The notes under the pieces: model-generated
The model's input: only the letters and a program-made list of their open reading frames with translations
Databases searched by the model: none
Told to the model about the DNA's origin: nothing
Source of the DNA: Marinifilaceae bacterium
Lineage (GTDB): Bacteria; Bacteroidota; Bacteroidia; Bacteroidales; Marinifilaceae
Length of the DNA: 64,000 nucleotides
NCBI GenBank assembly: GCA_016936255.1
Contig: JAFGYE010000076.1
Span: 1-64,000 of the forward strand
Reading direction: 5' to 3'
Translations under genes and position numbers: made by a program
In this document: one piece after another, positions 35,296-45,700 of the stretch
Layout: the number at the start of each line of letters is the position of its first letter
Position numbering within the stretch: position 1 is the first letter of the stretch

Positions 35296-37641
35296 ATGAA
35301 AAAACTAATTATATTCTTTTTTGTATTAATAACAATTCCGGCCCATTCACAGGTAAAAACTGAAATTGCCGGATACGTAAAAGACAAAGCGGATCTTCCT
35401 TTAATTGGTGCTTCGGTATATCTTGAGAATACCACTAATGGTGCTACTACTGATGCAAATGGATATTATAAGATTGTTAATGTAATTCCTGATACTTACA
35501 ATCTGGTGGTTAGTTATTTGGGCTATGATAGCCAAACCCGTTATAGTATTGAAGTGAAATCGGTAGGGAATCAATTGTACAATTTTATGCTTATCGAACA
35601 GAGTCAAAATTTATCCGAAGTACTCGTATCCAACCAAAATAAGCTAACAAGACCTAGGGAAACACCGCTTTCTGCTCAAACTCTTAGTGCGGTAGAAATT
35701 GCAACTTATCCCGGAGGAAACAACGATGTTGTTCGTGTTGCTCAGTCTTTGCCGGGCATATCACCTTCGCCTGGTGGTTTTCGTAACGATTTGATTATTC
35801 GTGGAGGAGCACCCAATGAATCGGTTTACTATTTGGATGGTGTGGAGATACCCAATATCAACCATTTTAGCACTCAAGGCAGTTCCGGAGGTCCTGTTGG
35901 TATTTTAAATGTTTCTTTTATTGATAATGTGAATTTGGCAACCTCTGCTTTTGGCAGCCAATATGATAATCCTCTTTCAGGAGTGCTTCAGTTTGAGCAG
36001 CGGGAGGGAAACAACATAAAACACAATACCAATTTTCGTTTGAGTGCCAGCGAAGCAGCTTTAACTCATGAAGGGCCGCTTTTTAAAGGGAAAAACAAGG
36101 AGAGCAAAACGAGTTATATTATTTCGGCACGTCGATCGTATTTACAATTCTTATTCAAGCTCATTGGTTTGCCCATTCGTCCCGATTATTGGGATTATCA
36201 GTACAAAATCACTCATAAAATAGATCAGTACAACACAGTTAACTTAATTGGATTGGGTTCTATTGACGATTTTGCTATTGATGCTTCTGGAACTATTGAT
36301 GAAAATGAGCAGTCGTCTATAGATCAAACTCCATTCATTGAACAACGAACCAATACAATAGGAATTAGCTGGAAGAACCGTTTTAAGAGCAGGAAAGGTT
36401 TTATGCAAACGACCATCAGCAATAATTTATTGGACAATAATTTTTCAAAATACAAAGACAATGAAAATCAGGCGGATTTGTATTTTAAGAATGATTCGCG
36501 CGAAATGGAAACCAAATTGCGCTACAGTCTTACTTATTTTGCCAATGATTGGAAATTAGTTGGGGGTTTTAATGCTCAGAGAAGCGATTACGAAAATAAG
36601 ACCATCGATATAAATAAAGGATTCCAATACGATACAAAAATTGACTTTATCAAGTATGGTTTATTTGTTAATGCTACAAAATCTTTTTTCGATCAAAAAC
36701 TGGATTTCTCTTTTGGTTTTAGAACCGATGGCGATAGTTTTACTCAAGGCAATGATTTATTTGCCACCTTCTCTCCACGATTGGCTTTATCTTACGAATT
36801 TACCGATGATTGGAAGATCAAAACAAGTGTTGGTCGGTATTTTAAGTTACCGCCCTATACTATTTTAGGCTATAAGCAAAATGATGTGTTCTTAAATAAG
36901 GATATCAATTACACACAAAGTGATCATTATGTGATTGGGCTAGAGCGAATTATTGGGCCTGCCTCCAGCGTTGGTGTTGAGGGATTTTACAAGCGGTACG
37001 AAAATTATCCTGTTTCAGTGCTCGATCAGGTTTCATTGGCCAATAAAGGAGCCGATTTTAATGTGCTGGGAAATGAAGAGGTAGAATCAGTTGGTAGAGG
37101 GAGAAGTTATGGTTTGGAGTTGATGTTTCAGCAAAAGCTAAGTCATCGTTTTTATGGGATTTTCTCTTACACTTTTTTCTACAGTGAATTCACTGGTTTT
37201 GACAGGGCTAAATATCTTCCGTCAGTTTGGGACAGCCGGCATTTGGTTTCTTTTACAGGAGGATATAAACTCCCGAAAAACTGGGAAGTAAGTGCACGAT
37301 ATCGATTTGCGGGCGAAACACCAATTGTTCCAATAAATATTGAGGAAACTACCGCACGTTATCCGGATATTGTTTTGGATTACAGTCGGCTGGGAGAAGA
37401 ATCCTTGGGCATTTTCAGCCAGCTGGATGTACGTATCGACAAAAAATGGAACTTTAAAAAGCTTTCACTGGATTTGTTTTTCGAAATCCAAAACCTGCTA
37501 ATGCGCAATACACCGGAAGCCCCCAAATATGTTCTTCAAAGAGATGATATGGGAAGTACAATAGAGCCTCCTAACTTGGTTCAGACGGACAAAAAAGAGG
37601 GGAAGTCAATTCCCACCATTGGTTTCGTTATTGATTTTTGA
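35296..37641 (+). CDS. TonB-dependent outer-membrane receptor (non-SusC)
   Basis: A 781-residue outer-membrane receptor. It has a signal peptide, a carboxypeptidase-like regulatory domain (IAGYVKDKADLPLIGASVYLENT), a plug (ETPLSAQTLSAVEIATYPGG... IIRGGAPNESVYYLDGVEIP) and a 22-strand-type barrel ending with IGFVIDF. It is shorter than SusC, lacks a SusD partner, and belongs to the single-receptor class often used for peptides, siderophores or vitamins. Ligand unknown. It converges tail-to-tail with the LuxR gene (17-bp gap). Confidence 0.88.
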   Translation: MKKLIIFFFVLITIPAHSQVKTEIAGYVKDKADLPLIGASVYLENTTNGATTDANGYYKIVNVIPDTYNLVVSYLGYDSQTRYSIEVKSVGNQLYNFMLIEQSQNLSEVLVSNQNKLTRPRETPLSAQTLSAVEIATYPGGNNDVVRVAQSLPGISPSPGGFRNDLIIRGGAPNESVYYLDGVEIPNINHFSTQGSSGGPVGILNVSFIDNVNLATSAFGSQYDNPLSGVLQFEQREGNNIKHNTNFRLSASEAALTHEGPLFKGKNKESKTSYIISARRSYLQFLFKLIGLPIRPDYWDYQYKITHKIDQYNTVNLIGLGSIDDFAIDASGTIDENEQSSIDQTPFIEQRTNTIGISWKNRFKSRKGFMQTTISNNLLDNNFSKYKDNENQADLYFKNDSREMETKLRYSLTYFANDWKLVGGFNAQRSDYENKTIDINKGFQYDTKIDFIKYGLFVNATKSFFDQKLDFSFGFRTDGDSFTQGNDLFATFSPRLALSYEFTDDWKIKTSVGRYFKLPPYTILGYKQNDVFLNKDINYTQSDHYVIGLERIIGPASSVGVEGFYKRYENYPVSVLDQVSLANKGADFNVLGNEEVESVGRGRSYGLELMFQQKLSHRFYGIFSYTFFYSEFTGFDRAKYLPSVWDSRHLVSFTGGYKLPKNWEVSARYRFAGETPIVPINIEETTARYPDIVLDYSRLGEESLGIFSQLDVRIDKKWNFKKLSLDLFFEIQNLLMRNTPEAPKYVLQRDDMGSTIEPPNLVQTDKKEGKSIPTIGFVIDF

Positions 37642-37658
37642 TTGCAGAATTCAATTAG

Positions 37659-38348
37659 TTATTCAGTTTCATTGCAGAAAAACTTACAATTAGGGCAAAG
37701 AGGTATACAGTCATTTTTGTGCAAAGCGTTATTGCAGGCATACCTCATCATTTGAATTTGGTTAAAATCCCCAAATTTGTTCCTGATATTTTTAAGATGT
37801 GTTCGTACGGTGGTCTGGCTTATGTTCAGATTTTTAGCAATTTCACTATTGTCTTTTGTTGTGAATAAAAGAGACAGTATTTCCTTTTCTCTTACTGTTA
37901 AATTAATGTTGTGATTGCTTGGTTGGTCATTATTGAAAAGAATTGGAATCAATTGCGAACAGATATATTTACCCGATTCAAAAATTTCCTTAATTGCCAG
38001 AAACAACTTTGCTGAGGAGCAGGTTCTTAACAAGTACCCATTGGTAATATTCACAAGTTGCTTTAGTAGTTCATGGGGAGGAATTCCTGAAATGATTATT
38101 ATTTTCAATTTAGGTAAGAACCGATGTATCTTATTTATGTAATGAATGCTATTCTTCGAGATATCTGCGATTTCTACAATTAATAAATCTGTTTGATTGG
38201 AATTGATAAAATCGGTAAGGTCAGATTTATTTTTTCTAAGTCCATAAACATGAAATTGCTTATGATTGGTGAGGACTGCCTGAAAGCCTTCAGCAATCAT
38301 ACATTGGTCATAAGATATCAATATGCTAATTGAATTTTTTTTTTGCAT
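37659..38348 (-). CDS. LuxR-type regulator with degenerate receiver and Cys-rich tail
   Basis: A 229-residue protein with NarL-like architecture. The receiver-like N-domain carries Glu59 where the phosphorylated Asp should be (LLIVEIADIS), and Arg in GYLLR where Lys is usual. The C-terminal GerE HTH is intact (LTVREKEILSLLF, NISQTTVRTHLKNIRNKF). A distinctive tail after the HTH has Cys214, Cys218, Cys221 and Cys225 (CIPLCPNCKFFC), a possible zinc or Fe-S site. It cannot be phosphorylated in the usual way, so it may be constitutive or respond to metal/redox. Next to a TonB receptor. Confidence 0.8.
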   Translation of the reverse strand: MQKKNSISILISYDQCMIAEGFQAVLTNHKQFHVYGLRKNKSDLTDFINSNQTDLLIVEIADISKNSIHYINKIHRFLPKLKIIIISGIPPHELLKQLVNITNGYLLRTCSSAKLFLAIKEIFESGKYICSQLIPILFNNDQPSNHNINLTVREKEILSLLFTTKDNSEIAKNLNISQTTVRTHLKNIRNKFGDFNQIQMMRYACNNALHKNDCIPLCPNCKFFCNETE

Positions 38349-38603
38349 GTTTTAGATTTCTATAATCAAGTTACGCGTTTTTTTTAAAAGGCACATATAT
38401 TTCATCCAATATTTTGATAATTAACTAGTTGTGCTGATGATTTCAATTGTTTTTTTGTTGACTGTAAGTGATCATTATGCGGTTTTAAAATGGACAAAAT
38501 GAGGATTGAGTATTTTTGCTGCTTTAGCTAACTTAATGTATCATATCATCTTTCTTATTTATTTGTTAATAAATTATTTAACTTCACTTTAAAGCCTTAA
38601 ACC

Positions 38604-40205
38604 ATGAAAAGATTTTTAGCAGAACCCCTTGTGATCTTATTGATCATAGGATTTACTTTTTTTACTGCTTGCCAGGATGAATATCTTGAGCCTGAAGCGA
38701 ATCAGAAAAATGAAAGCCTTGTCCTGAAAAAAGGAGGAAAGCAGACGGATGTTGACCAAGCTGATTTGTATGGAGACCTATGGGTAATGGAACGTGATAC
38801 CTGCGGGGTTCCAATACTTTACGAATTGAATTACCGCGTAGATTATCAGGATGAGTGGATTTACGGAATAATTGATGTTGTGAATCCGAAACTTAATGGT
38901 TCTTTTTATCTGGATGTTTTAGTTCGTGACGAAAATGGATACGTGACTTATGAGCCGGTAACCGATCCTGATCTTGATCCGGTACCTATAACAGAAAACC
39001 GCCTAATTGAACCTGTTAATGGTTATGTTATGGGAGCAGATAATGTAATCGCTCTTTATGATGCTGAAGGCGAGGTTCTCCCTGAAGTGGCACTTCATGT
39101 TGTGCCAATTGAATTTGGCCGTTTAGATATTATTCGGTCGCCATCAACGGTTATTTCAAAAAGATTGACTGAGGTCATCAAGAATTTTGGTGATGGCACG
39201 GTTGCCAATGTTACCCGCGATTTTTGCGGAAGAGTTATGATGATACGAACAGATGCAGCAATAGAAGATGGGGCTGAAGATAAACCCATTGACTCACCTC
39301 TTGAGAATCTGGCCATTTACAAAGAATTGATGCTGCACGGATTCAGTGGTAATGCTGACGATAACGGATTAAAATTCTTAATAGAGGAAGACAATGGTTA
39401 TGGTGGCTTTGATTTCCAATTTAGGGTTGATAATGATTGGATAGGCGGAGCAAAATCTTATTCAGAAGTATCTTCACCAAATCAACTAATCATGAATTTG
39501 GCAGCCGCCTGCATTTCTGCAGGTTCCGATAAAACAAATACTCTAATTATTGATGAAATTGTCTTTGTCAATCTATTTATGGGAGTACCGGAAGTTATTG
39601 GAGGCGGCATTGATGAGCCAGGTATAGCTAATTGCTTTCTGCCTACTATCGAACAAGAGATTAGAATGATGGATAAAACGGATAAACATCAGTATTCCCG
39701 ATATCGTTATTATGTAGATTATTCCAGTTTTGAATACAATAGACAAAAATTTCAGGAAACACTTTTGGATTATGTGACTATCGTAGGAGATTACGATCCT
39801 GTTACCGGTGAGCTAATTGGATCACACATTGAAATTCTTGAACCGAATATGGTTTTACACGATATATTGATGGGGAATGCACCATTAACGCAGGATGCAA
39901 TTGATATTTACAGGTATACTCAAAAGGAAGACCAACCAACTTCAGGTGCACTCGGATTTGCTTGTCAGGCAGATGATTATGTGCAAGCCCTTGAGGTGGT
40001 TCATAACAATGAAGAATTTTTGGTTTGGAAAATGTCAACACCTACCTGGGGAGTAGATCATGTTATTGAACGGGGAATGTTTGCTCCCTTCAACTTCGTG
40101 CCAGAAGAAGAATCTCATAGTAAGAGGCCACCTGAACATGGTGATGATGTTTCTGATGGTGATGATGGAGGATCTTCCGGTGGTGGTAAAGGTCGAAGAA
40201 GGTAA
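38604..40205 (+). CDS. Hypothetical lipoprotein with Asp/Gly-rich, Arg-terminated tail
   Basis: A 533-residue lipoprotein (FFTACQDEYLEPE, lipid Cys23). The middle is beta-rich and acidic, with no known family recognised. Repeats of YxxDP-like segments occur near 110-130 and 395-410. The C-terminal ~25 residues are low-complexity (GDDVSDGDDGGSSGGGKGRRR), looking like a flexible stalk or a sorting tail. It follows a 250-bp AT-rich region, with a good terminator after. Possibly surface-exposed; function unknown. Confidence 0.7.
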   Translation: MKRFLAEPLVILLIIGFTFFTACQDEYLEPEANQKNESLVLKKGGKQTDVDQADLYGDLWVMERDTCGVPILYELNYRVDYQDEWIYGIIDVVNPKLNGSFYLDVLVRDENGYVTYEPVTDPDLDPVPITENRLIEPVNGYVMGADNVIALYDAEGEVLPEVALHVVPIEFGRLDIIRSPSTVISKRLTEVIKNFGDGTVANVTRDFCGRVMMIRTDAAIEDGAEDKPIDSPLENLAIYKELMLHGFSGNADDNGLKFLIEEDNGYGGFDFQFRVDNDWIGGAKSYSEVSSPNQLIMNLAAACISAGSDKTNTLIIDEIVFVNLFMGVPEVIGGGIDEPGIANCFLPTIEQEIRMMDKTDKHQYSRYRYYVDYSSFEYNRQKFQETLLDYVTIVGDYDPVTGELIGSHIEILEPNMVLHDILMGNAPLTQDAIDIYRYTQKEDQPTSGALGFACQADDYVQALEVVHNNEEFLVWKMSTPTWGVDHVIERGMFAPFNFVPEEESHSKRPPEHGDDVSDGDDGGSSGGGKGRRR

Positions 40206-40236
40206 ATTTATATTAAGTTGTTCGATAAGAAAAATT

Positions 40237-40266
40237 AGAAGATGTCTGTTTAGGCATCTTCTTTTT
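40237..40266 (+). terminator. Terminator of the 533-residue lipoprotein
   Basis: AGAAGATG and CATCTTCT form a perfect 8-bp stem around a 10-nt loop, followed by TTTT. Confidence 0.85.
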
Positions 40267-40522
40267 ATGGGGTGAAATACTTACGTATGGAGCATGAAAT
40301 TCTGAATGTTTTAACTTTTTACCATTTTTGGGAAGGTAAAGTTTAAAGCAAGTTGGTAGATTATAGATTGTATGTGTTTTTTTACGCAGGAAAAAAAAGT
40401 CACTTCTCCATGGCTCGCATTACATTAATTGATTGATAGTTAGTGGATGGTGTTTTTTTCTGTTTGGTGATTTTACTAAGCATAACACTGGGTTGTTGAA
40501 ATTGAAATTAAACTTGGATGTT

Positions 40523-40551
40523 TTGAATAACGCCAAATCTGTTTACTTTAG
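40523..40551 (+). promoter_or_regulatory. Bacteroidota-type promoter at the first ECF sigma gene
   Basis: TTG (40523-40525), 18 bp, TACTTTAG (40544-40551). This matches the TTG-N19-TAnnTTTG consensus at all but one position. Because it overlaps the GTG annotated start at 40551, either that start belongs to another transcript or the real start is the in-frame TTG at 40575. Confidence 0.5.
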
Positions 40552-41126
40552 TGGCAATAAATACTTTTAACCACTTGAAAAATTCCCCAACAATAAAATT
40601 AGACCGATCGAATTTTAAGCGGATATTCGAGCAATATTTTGCCGGATTGGTTGGTTTTGCTAATACCTATCTGTCTGATGTTAGCTTAAGTGAAGACCTG
40701 GTTCAGGAAGTATTTGTTAACCTGTGGGAAAAACAAGATGAGTATCAAAATGAAATTACTTTAAAAGTTTATTTGTATCGTTCGGTTCGAAATAAATGTT
40801 TAAATCACATCAAACACGAACAGGTTAAAAAGAACTACATAAAAGAGACCTTACCAAATTTAGAAACAGAAGAGTTTTTTCTGGAAAAGGTTTTATCTGA
40901 AGAAGTTGCAGCTATTCTCTATAAATTTATTGAAGAATTGCCTAAGCAACGTCAACAAATTATCCGGTACAGTTTGTTGGGTTTGAAAAATCAGGAAATT
41001 GCTGAGATAATGGGCTTGAAATTAAATACTGTTAAATCTCACAAGCTTAATGCGTACAGAGAACTACGTGAAAAATTAGGTGCACATGCTTTTTTACTTG
41101 CCGTACTCCTCGACATTACAATTTAA
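40551..41126 (+). CDS. ECF sigma factor (FecI/SigZ-like), module 1
   Basis: A 191-residue sigma-70 ECF protein. Region 2 is FKRIFEQYFAGLVGFANTYLSD...EDLVQEVFVNLWEKQ; region 4 is LPKQRQQIIRYSLLGLKNQEIAEIMGLKLNTVKSHKLNAYRELREKLG. It would direct RNA polymerase to its module's SusCD genes once released by the adjacent FecR. The start is uncertain: GTG 40551 or TTG 40575; the promoter location favours the latter. The FecR gene follows after about 310 bp. Confidence 0.9.
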   Translation: MAINTFNHLKNSPTIKLDRSNFKRIFEQYFAGLVGFANTYLSDVSLSEDLVQEVFVNLWEKQDEYQNEITLKVYLYRSVRNKCLNHIKHEQVKKNYIKETLPNLETEEFFLEKVLSEEVAAILYKFIEELPKQRQQIIRYSLLGLKNQEIAEIMGLKLNTVKSHKLNAYRELREKLGAHAFLLAVLLDITI

Positions 41127-41440
41127 TTAAACAAGTAGAAAGAATTAAGTCCCAAATTCAAAACATCAAGTAGGTTTTAGTTGTACATTTTAATGAATGT
41201 CGGTTATAGTGTTATAATCTATTAGTAAGATCGATGTGAGCTCTGCTTTTCTGTGGGAGATGCCGATATGCAGAGAGGTGTTTTTAAGTCTTAACTTCAA
41301 CGTACAAAGTTTTCCAAATTTTCTAAATCTTGATTATGCGGTGATTTTCATTTTTTCTTACTAATTTTTAAAAAAAAAAGGAATATGCGCTAACACCCTT
41401 TTACAACTTAGTGGTCTCTAAATTAAATCACACACAAGAA
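41127..41440. other. Intergenic region between ECF sigma 1 and FecR 1
   Basis: No gene is seen. CTCTGC/GCAGAG (41241-41246 and 41270-41275) followed by TGTTTTTAAG could be a weak terminator of the sigma gene. The remaining AT-rich sequence probably holds the fecR promoter; no clear boxes. Confidence 0.4.
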
Positions 41441-42598
41441 ATGAAAGAAATTTTTAAAATAGCAGAGCTGATTTCCAAAGAAAAGGTGGGAGAACTGACT
41501 GATGAAGAAAGAATTCAGTTAAATGATTGGAAGGCCAAAGGGGAGACAGAACAAGCCGCTTATTTCTATTCTTCGGATTCGAATCGCATCCAGAAAAAAC
41601 ATGATTTGTATTCAAAGATTGATCAAGATAAATCATGGCGTAAGATTACCGGTCAATTACCAGAATTGGCAAGCAGACCGGTTATTAGAATGAGAACTGT
41701 ATTAAAATGGGCAGCTATGTTTTTATTGCCAATTTTAGCTGCAACCTATCTTGTAAACGAAGTTTACTGGAATAACGATCAGGTAATTGTAGAAGCAGGA
41801 AGTTCGAAAGCTACTTTGAAATTGTCCAACGGTAAAACCATTTATCTTGAAGATTTTCAGGATCGTGAGATCAAATCCGGAAAAGAAAAATTAGCAACGA
41901 ATTTTGATAATTATTTGATCTATCAAAAAGGAGAAGCACAAGAAGAAAAGATGGAGTATAATACCATAAGAACCCCAATAAAAGGGGAGTATGCCATGGT
42001 ATTATCCGATGGAACCAAAGTGTGGTTGAATGCGCAAACAGAATTGGTTTATCCAGTAAAGTTTGGCAAGGGAAAAAGAGAAGTAAAGTTGAAAGGAGAG
42101 GCCTACTTTGAAGTGACAAAAGATACTATGCGACCATTTAAGGTGCTGATTAGTAGTGGGTCTGACGTGGAGGTTTTAGGGACCCAGTTCAATGTAATGG
42201 CCTATGAAGATGAAGCGGAGGTGCAGACAACTTTGGTAGAAGGAAAAGTGAAGTTTGCTCTTGGAGAGCAGCAGCTTATTCTAGATCCAGGGGAACAGTC
42301 AGTTTTAAATAGAAGTAACAATAGTATTGAAGTCAGAGAAGTAGATACCTATCAATTTTCGGCATGGAAAGATGGCAAGTTTGTTTTTAATAAAGAGCCA
42401 CTTGGAAGCGTGTTTCGAAAAATGTCGAGATGGTATGGTGTGGATATAGCATGTGATGATGAGTTTGTATTGAATAGACGAATATCAGCAAGCATGGATA
42501 AATATGAAAATATAGATAAGCTGATTAGTCTGATTGAAGAGGTTTCTCCTGTTAAGATTGATTTGGATCAAAAAGAGATAATTGTAAGAACAAAATAA
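41441..42598 (+). CDS. FecR-type anti-sigma factor, module 1
   Basis: A 385-residue inner-membrane protein. A cytoplasmic N-terminus (about 1-85) binds sigma; a single membrane helix lies near 90-110. The periplasmic FecR domain has AMVLSDGTKVWLNAQTEL and KLKGEAYFEV, and a DUF4974-like C-terminus (KFVFNKEPLGSVFRKMSRWYGV). It would receive a signal from the STN domain of the SusC just downstream and release or activate the sigma factor. ATG 41441 is preferred to the GTG at 41411. Confidence 0.92.
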   Translation: MKEIFKIAELISKEKVGELTDEERIQLNDWKAKGETEQAAYFYSSDSNRIQKKHDLYSKIDQDKSWRKITGQLPELASRPVIRMRTVLKWAAMFLLPILAATYLVNEVYWNNDQVIVEAGSSKATLKLSNGKTIYLEDFQDREIKSGKEKLATNFDNYLIYQKGEAQEEKMEYNTIRTPIKGEYAMVLSDGTKVWLNAQTELVYPVKFGKGKREVKLKGEAYFEVTKDTMRPFKVLISSGSDVEVLGTQFNVMAYEDEAEVQTTLVEGKVKFALGEQQLILDPGEQSVLNRSNNSIEVREVDTYQFSAWKDGKFVFNKEPLGSVFRKMSRWYGVDIACDDEFVLNRRISASMDKYENIDKLISLIEEVSPVKIDLDQKEIIVRTK

Positions 42599-42650
42599 TA
42601 AGTGAATAATTTTCCTTAGTTATGAAGTTAACGGGGAGAGCAAATAAAAA

Positions 42651-42694
42651 CGGGGAACGGACCAGGTTCCCCGATAATAAGAGTCTTACGACTC
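42651..42694 (+). repeat. Hairpins between fecR and susC, module 1
   Basis: CGGGGAAC/GTTCCCCG (8 bp, 42651-42673) is followed by GAGTC-ttac-GACTC (42681-42694). No U-tract follows, so they are more likely partial terminators or mRNA-stability elements than complete stops. susC starts 44 bp later. Confidence 0.65.
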
Positions 42695-42738
42695 GATAAA
42701 TGTCAAGTTAAACTAATGTCTAACCCAATTTCAAATTT

Positions 42739-45700
42739 ATGAAAAAAAATTGTGTTTACGTTGGCTGTGAGGATAGATTCTCACCGCTGAGAAAAATACT
42801 GCTAACCATGAAATTAAGTGTGTTTTTATTTCTACTCGGAATTTTAAGTGTTCAGGCGAATGAGATTTTTTCTCAAACATCATTGAATATTAAAATGGAG
42901 AAAGCAAGTGTGGAAGAAGTGCTTGAACAAATTCAAGAACAATGCAACTACGATTTTATTTACGACTACGAGTATATAAATGAATTGGAGACTGTTAATG
43001 TGGATTTTAATGATGCAACACTCGATCAGGTGTTGTATGAAGTATTGAAAAACACCAATTTAGATTATCGTGTTGAGGACAAAATGATTGTTTTGTTTCC
43101 CAGGGAAATCACTAAACCACAACAAAAAGTGGATGCAGCAGCTCCTGTTCAACAGGAAAAGAAAACCATTAAAGGAAAGGTGACCGATGAAAATGGAATT
43201 CCCCTGCCTGGAGTTTCGGTCATTGAAAAAGGAAGCACAAATGGTACAGCAACTGATGCAAATGGAGATTACACTATTTCTTTTGAAAATGAAAATGCCG
43301 TACTGTTATTTTCCTTTGTTGGAATGTTGTCTCAAGAGATTGCCTATAAAGGACAGACCGATTTAAAAATAGTCTTAAAATTTGATACGGCAAATTTGGA
43401 TGAGGTTGTTGTAACAGGATATCAAACCATTTCCAAGGAACGTTCTACCGGATCTTTTTCAAAGGTGAGCAGCAAAACAATGGAATCCCGCAGATTAAAT
43501 AGTCTTGCAGATGTTTTGGAAGGTCAGATCGCAGGTTATTCCGATGGAATTATTCGTGGTGTATCGACCATGAATGCCATGGCTTCTCCCTTATATGTAA
43601 TTGATGGTTTTCCTGTTGAGAATACAAGTATTGATAATTATGGACGTATTACTGAAAATGCTCCGGAGCTTAACATGGAAGATATTGAGAGCATTACAAT
43701 TTTAAAAGATGCCGCTGCTGCTTCTATTTACGGGGCCAGAGCAGCCAATGGAGTGGTGGTTATTGTCACCAAAAAGGCTCAAGAAGGAAAAGTTCAAGTT
43801 GATTTTTCCAGTACACTCACCTGGAAACCTTACGATTATTATACCGGAAATTTAACCAATTCGGCTGATGTTATTGAGTTGGAAAAAGAATGGGCAGCCT
43901 CTAATCCAGAATTAAATAATGGGTTGGCTCGTGCTCAGGCAGAAGCTGACAATCGTCGGAACAATTTCAAATGGCCAAGTGCTGGTGTTGATGTTTTATT
44001 AGACCAGTATTCTGGTGTAATTTCAGAAGAAGAAGCCAATGCAAAGTTAACAGAACTTGCATCAAGAGGATTTCAGTTTTACGATGATGTTGCCAAATAC
44101 GCCAAACGCGATATGTTCTATCAGCAGTACAATCTGAGTATTGGCAAAGCTACAGAAAAGAATAATTTTAAACTTTCGGCAACTTATAAAAAGAATAGAG
44201 AAGAGGATATTTATTCCAAAAGTGATCAGCTTGGATTAAACATCTTGAATTCTTTACGAATTACTCCATGGCTGAAAGCAGATGTTGGTGTTTATATCAA
44301 TTACAAAAAGGCAACAGAACAAACATATGATTTGTTTTCATCCTATTACGCTGGTTTTACTGCTAGTCCATACGACCGTTTGGTTGATGATAATGGAAAT
44401 CCTGCAACAGTAACTTCGCAAGTGAAAAAAACTGTTCGCGATAATGTTTCGAATTACGGTTTGTACAGTTTAGACCTGACTCCACTTGATGAATTGAGCA
44501 GGAATCTGGGTAAAAGGAAAGAATTTAGCAACAGAACCTATGCGAAATTAAATGTAAAACTAACCCCATGGTTGAATTACGATGCCATGTTTCAGTATGA
44601 ATATGGAGTGAACCGTTACCATCGTCTGGATGAACTGGATTCTTATTCAACCCGCACAATCATTAATAAATTTGCGAGCAATTCAAATGGAACCGCAGTT
44701 TACAACCTTCCCAAAGGAGATATTTATTACGATCGTAACCATTTTTCAAATTCTTACAATTTCAGACAACAATTAAATCTGAACAAAACTTTTCAGGAGA
44801 AACATCAAATTACATGGATTGTAGGATCGGAGACAAGGCACAGTAAACTGGAGTATAATGATCAAACCCGTTATGGTTATGACTCAGATATGCTGACTTC
44901 TCAGTATTTGAACCAACCTTTACTGACGGGTGGCTTTTCCGGTTTGATGAATTCATGGGCTTATTTAAATAATAGTGATCTGGCCAGCCAACAAGAGTTG
45001 GTTAACCGGTTTGTTTCTTTTTATTCGAATGCAGCCTACAGTTACAATAATAAATACACCTTATCGGGGAGTATTCGTTGGGATCGTTCCAATCTTTGGG
45101 GAACCAACTCCAAGTACCAGAACAAACCATTATGGTCGGTTGGAGCAAACTGGAACGTAAACAAAGAAGATTTCTTTGATGTAGAGTGGGTAAACATGCT
45201 GAAACTAAGAACCTCGTATGGTATTGGGGGTAACATTGCAAAAGATGCTGCGCCTTACTTAACAGCCAGTTATTATACCAGTTCCTTAGTTGGAGGAGTT
45301 TATGGCAGCATTTCCTCCCCGCCAAACCCAAATTTACGATGGGAGAAAACAACAACAATAAATGCCGGGGCTGATTTTTCATTGCTCAACAACCGCCTGT
45401 CAGGTTCTGTTGATGTTTATAAAAAGAAGAGTATTGATTTATTAGCCAATCAGCAAGGTACACCAACTGAAGGATTTGGATACAATACCCTTGCATTTAA
45501 TAATGGATCAATGGAGAATAAGGGGTTTGAACTTGCTGTTCAGGCTGATCTTGTTCGTGGAAAGAATTTTTCCTGGAATGCAGGTTTTCTTTTGGGATAC
45601 AATAAAAATAAAGTGACCAAAATTAATGTGGAAGCACCTGTTTATTTTTTGCAATTGGATTATCCACAAGCATTTCCCAGGGTGAATAATGCATTTAATG

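Noticed and set aside
45002-45382. 126-codon ORF antisense to susC of module 1
   Set aside because: It is a shadow of the plus-strand coding frame with no motifs of its own.
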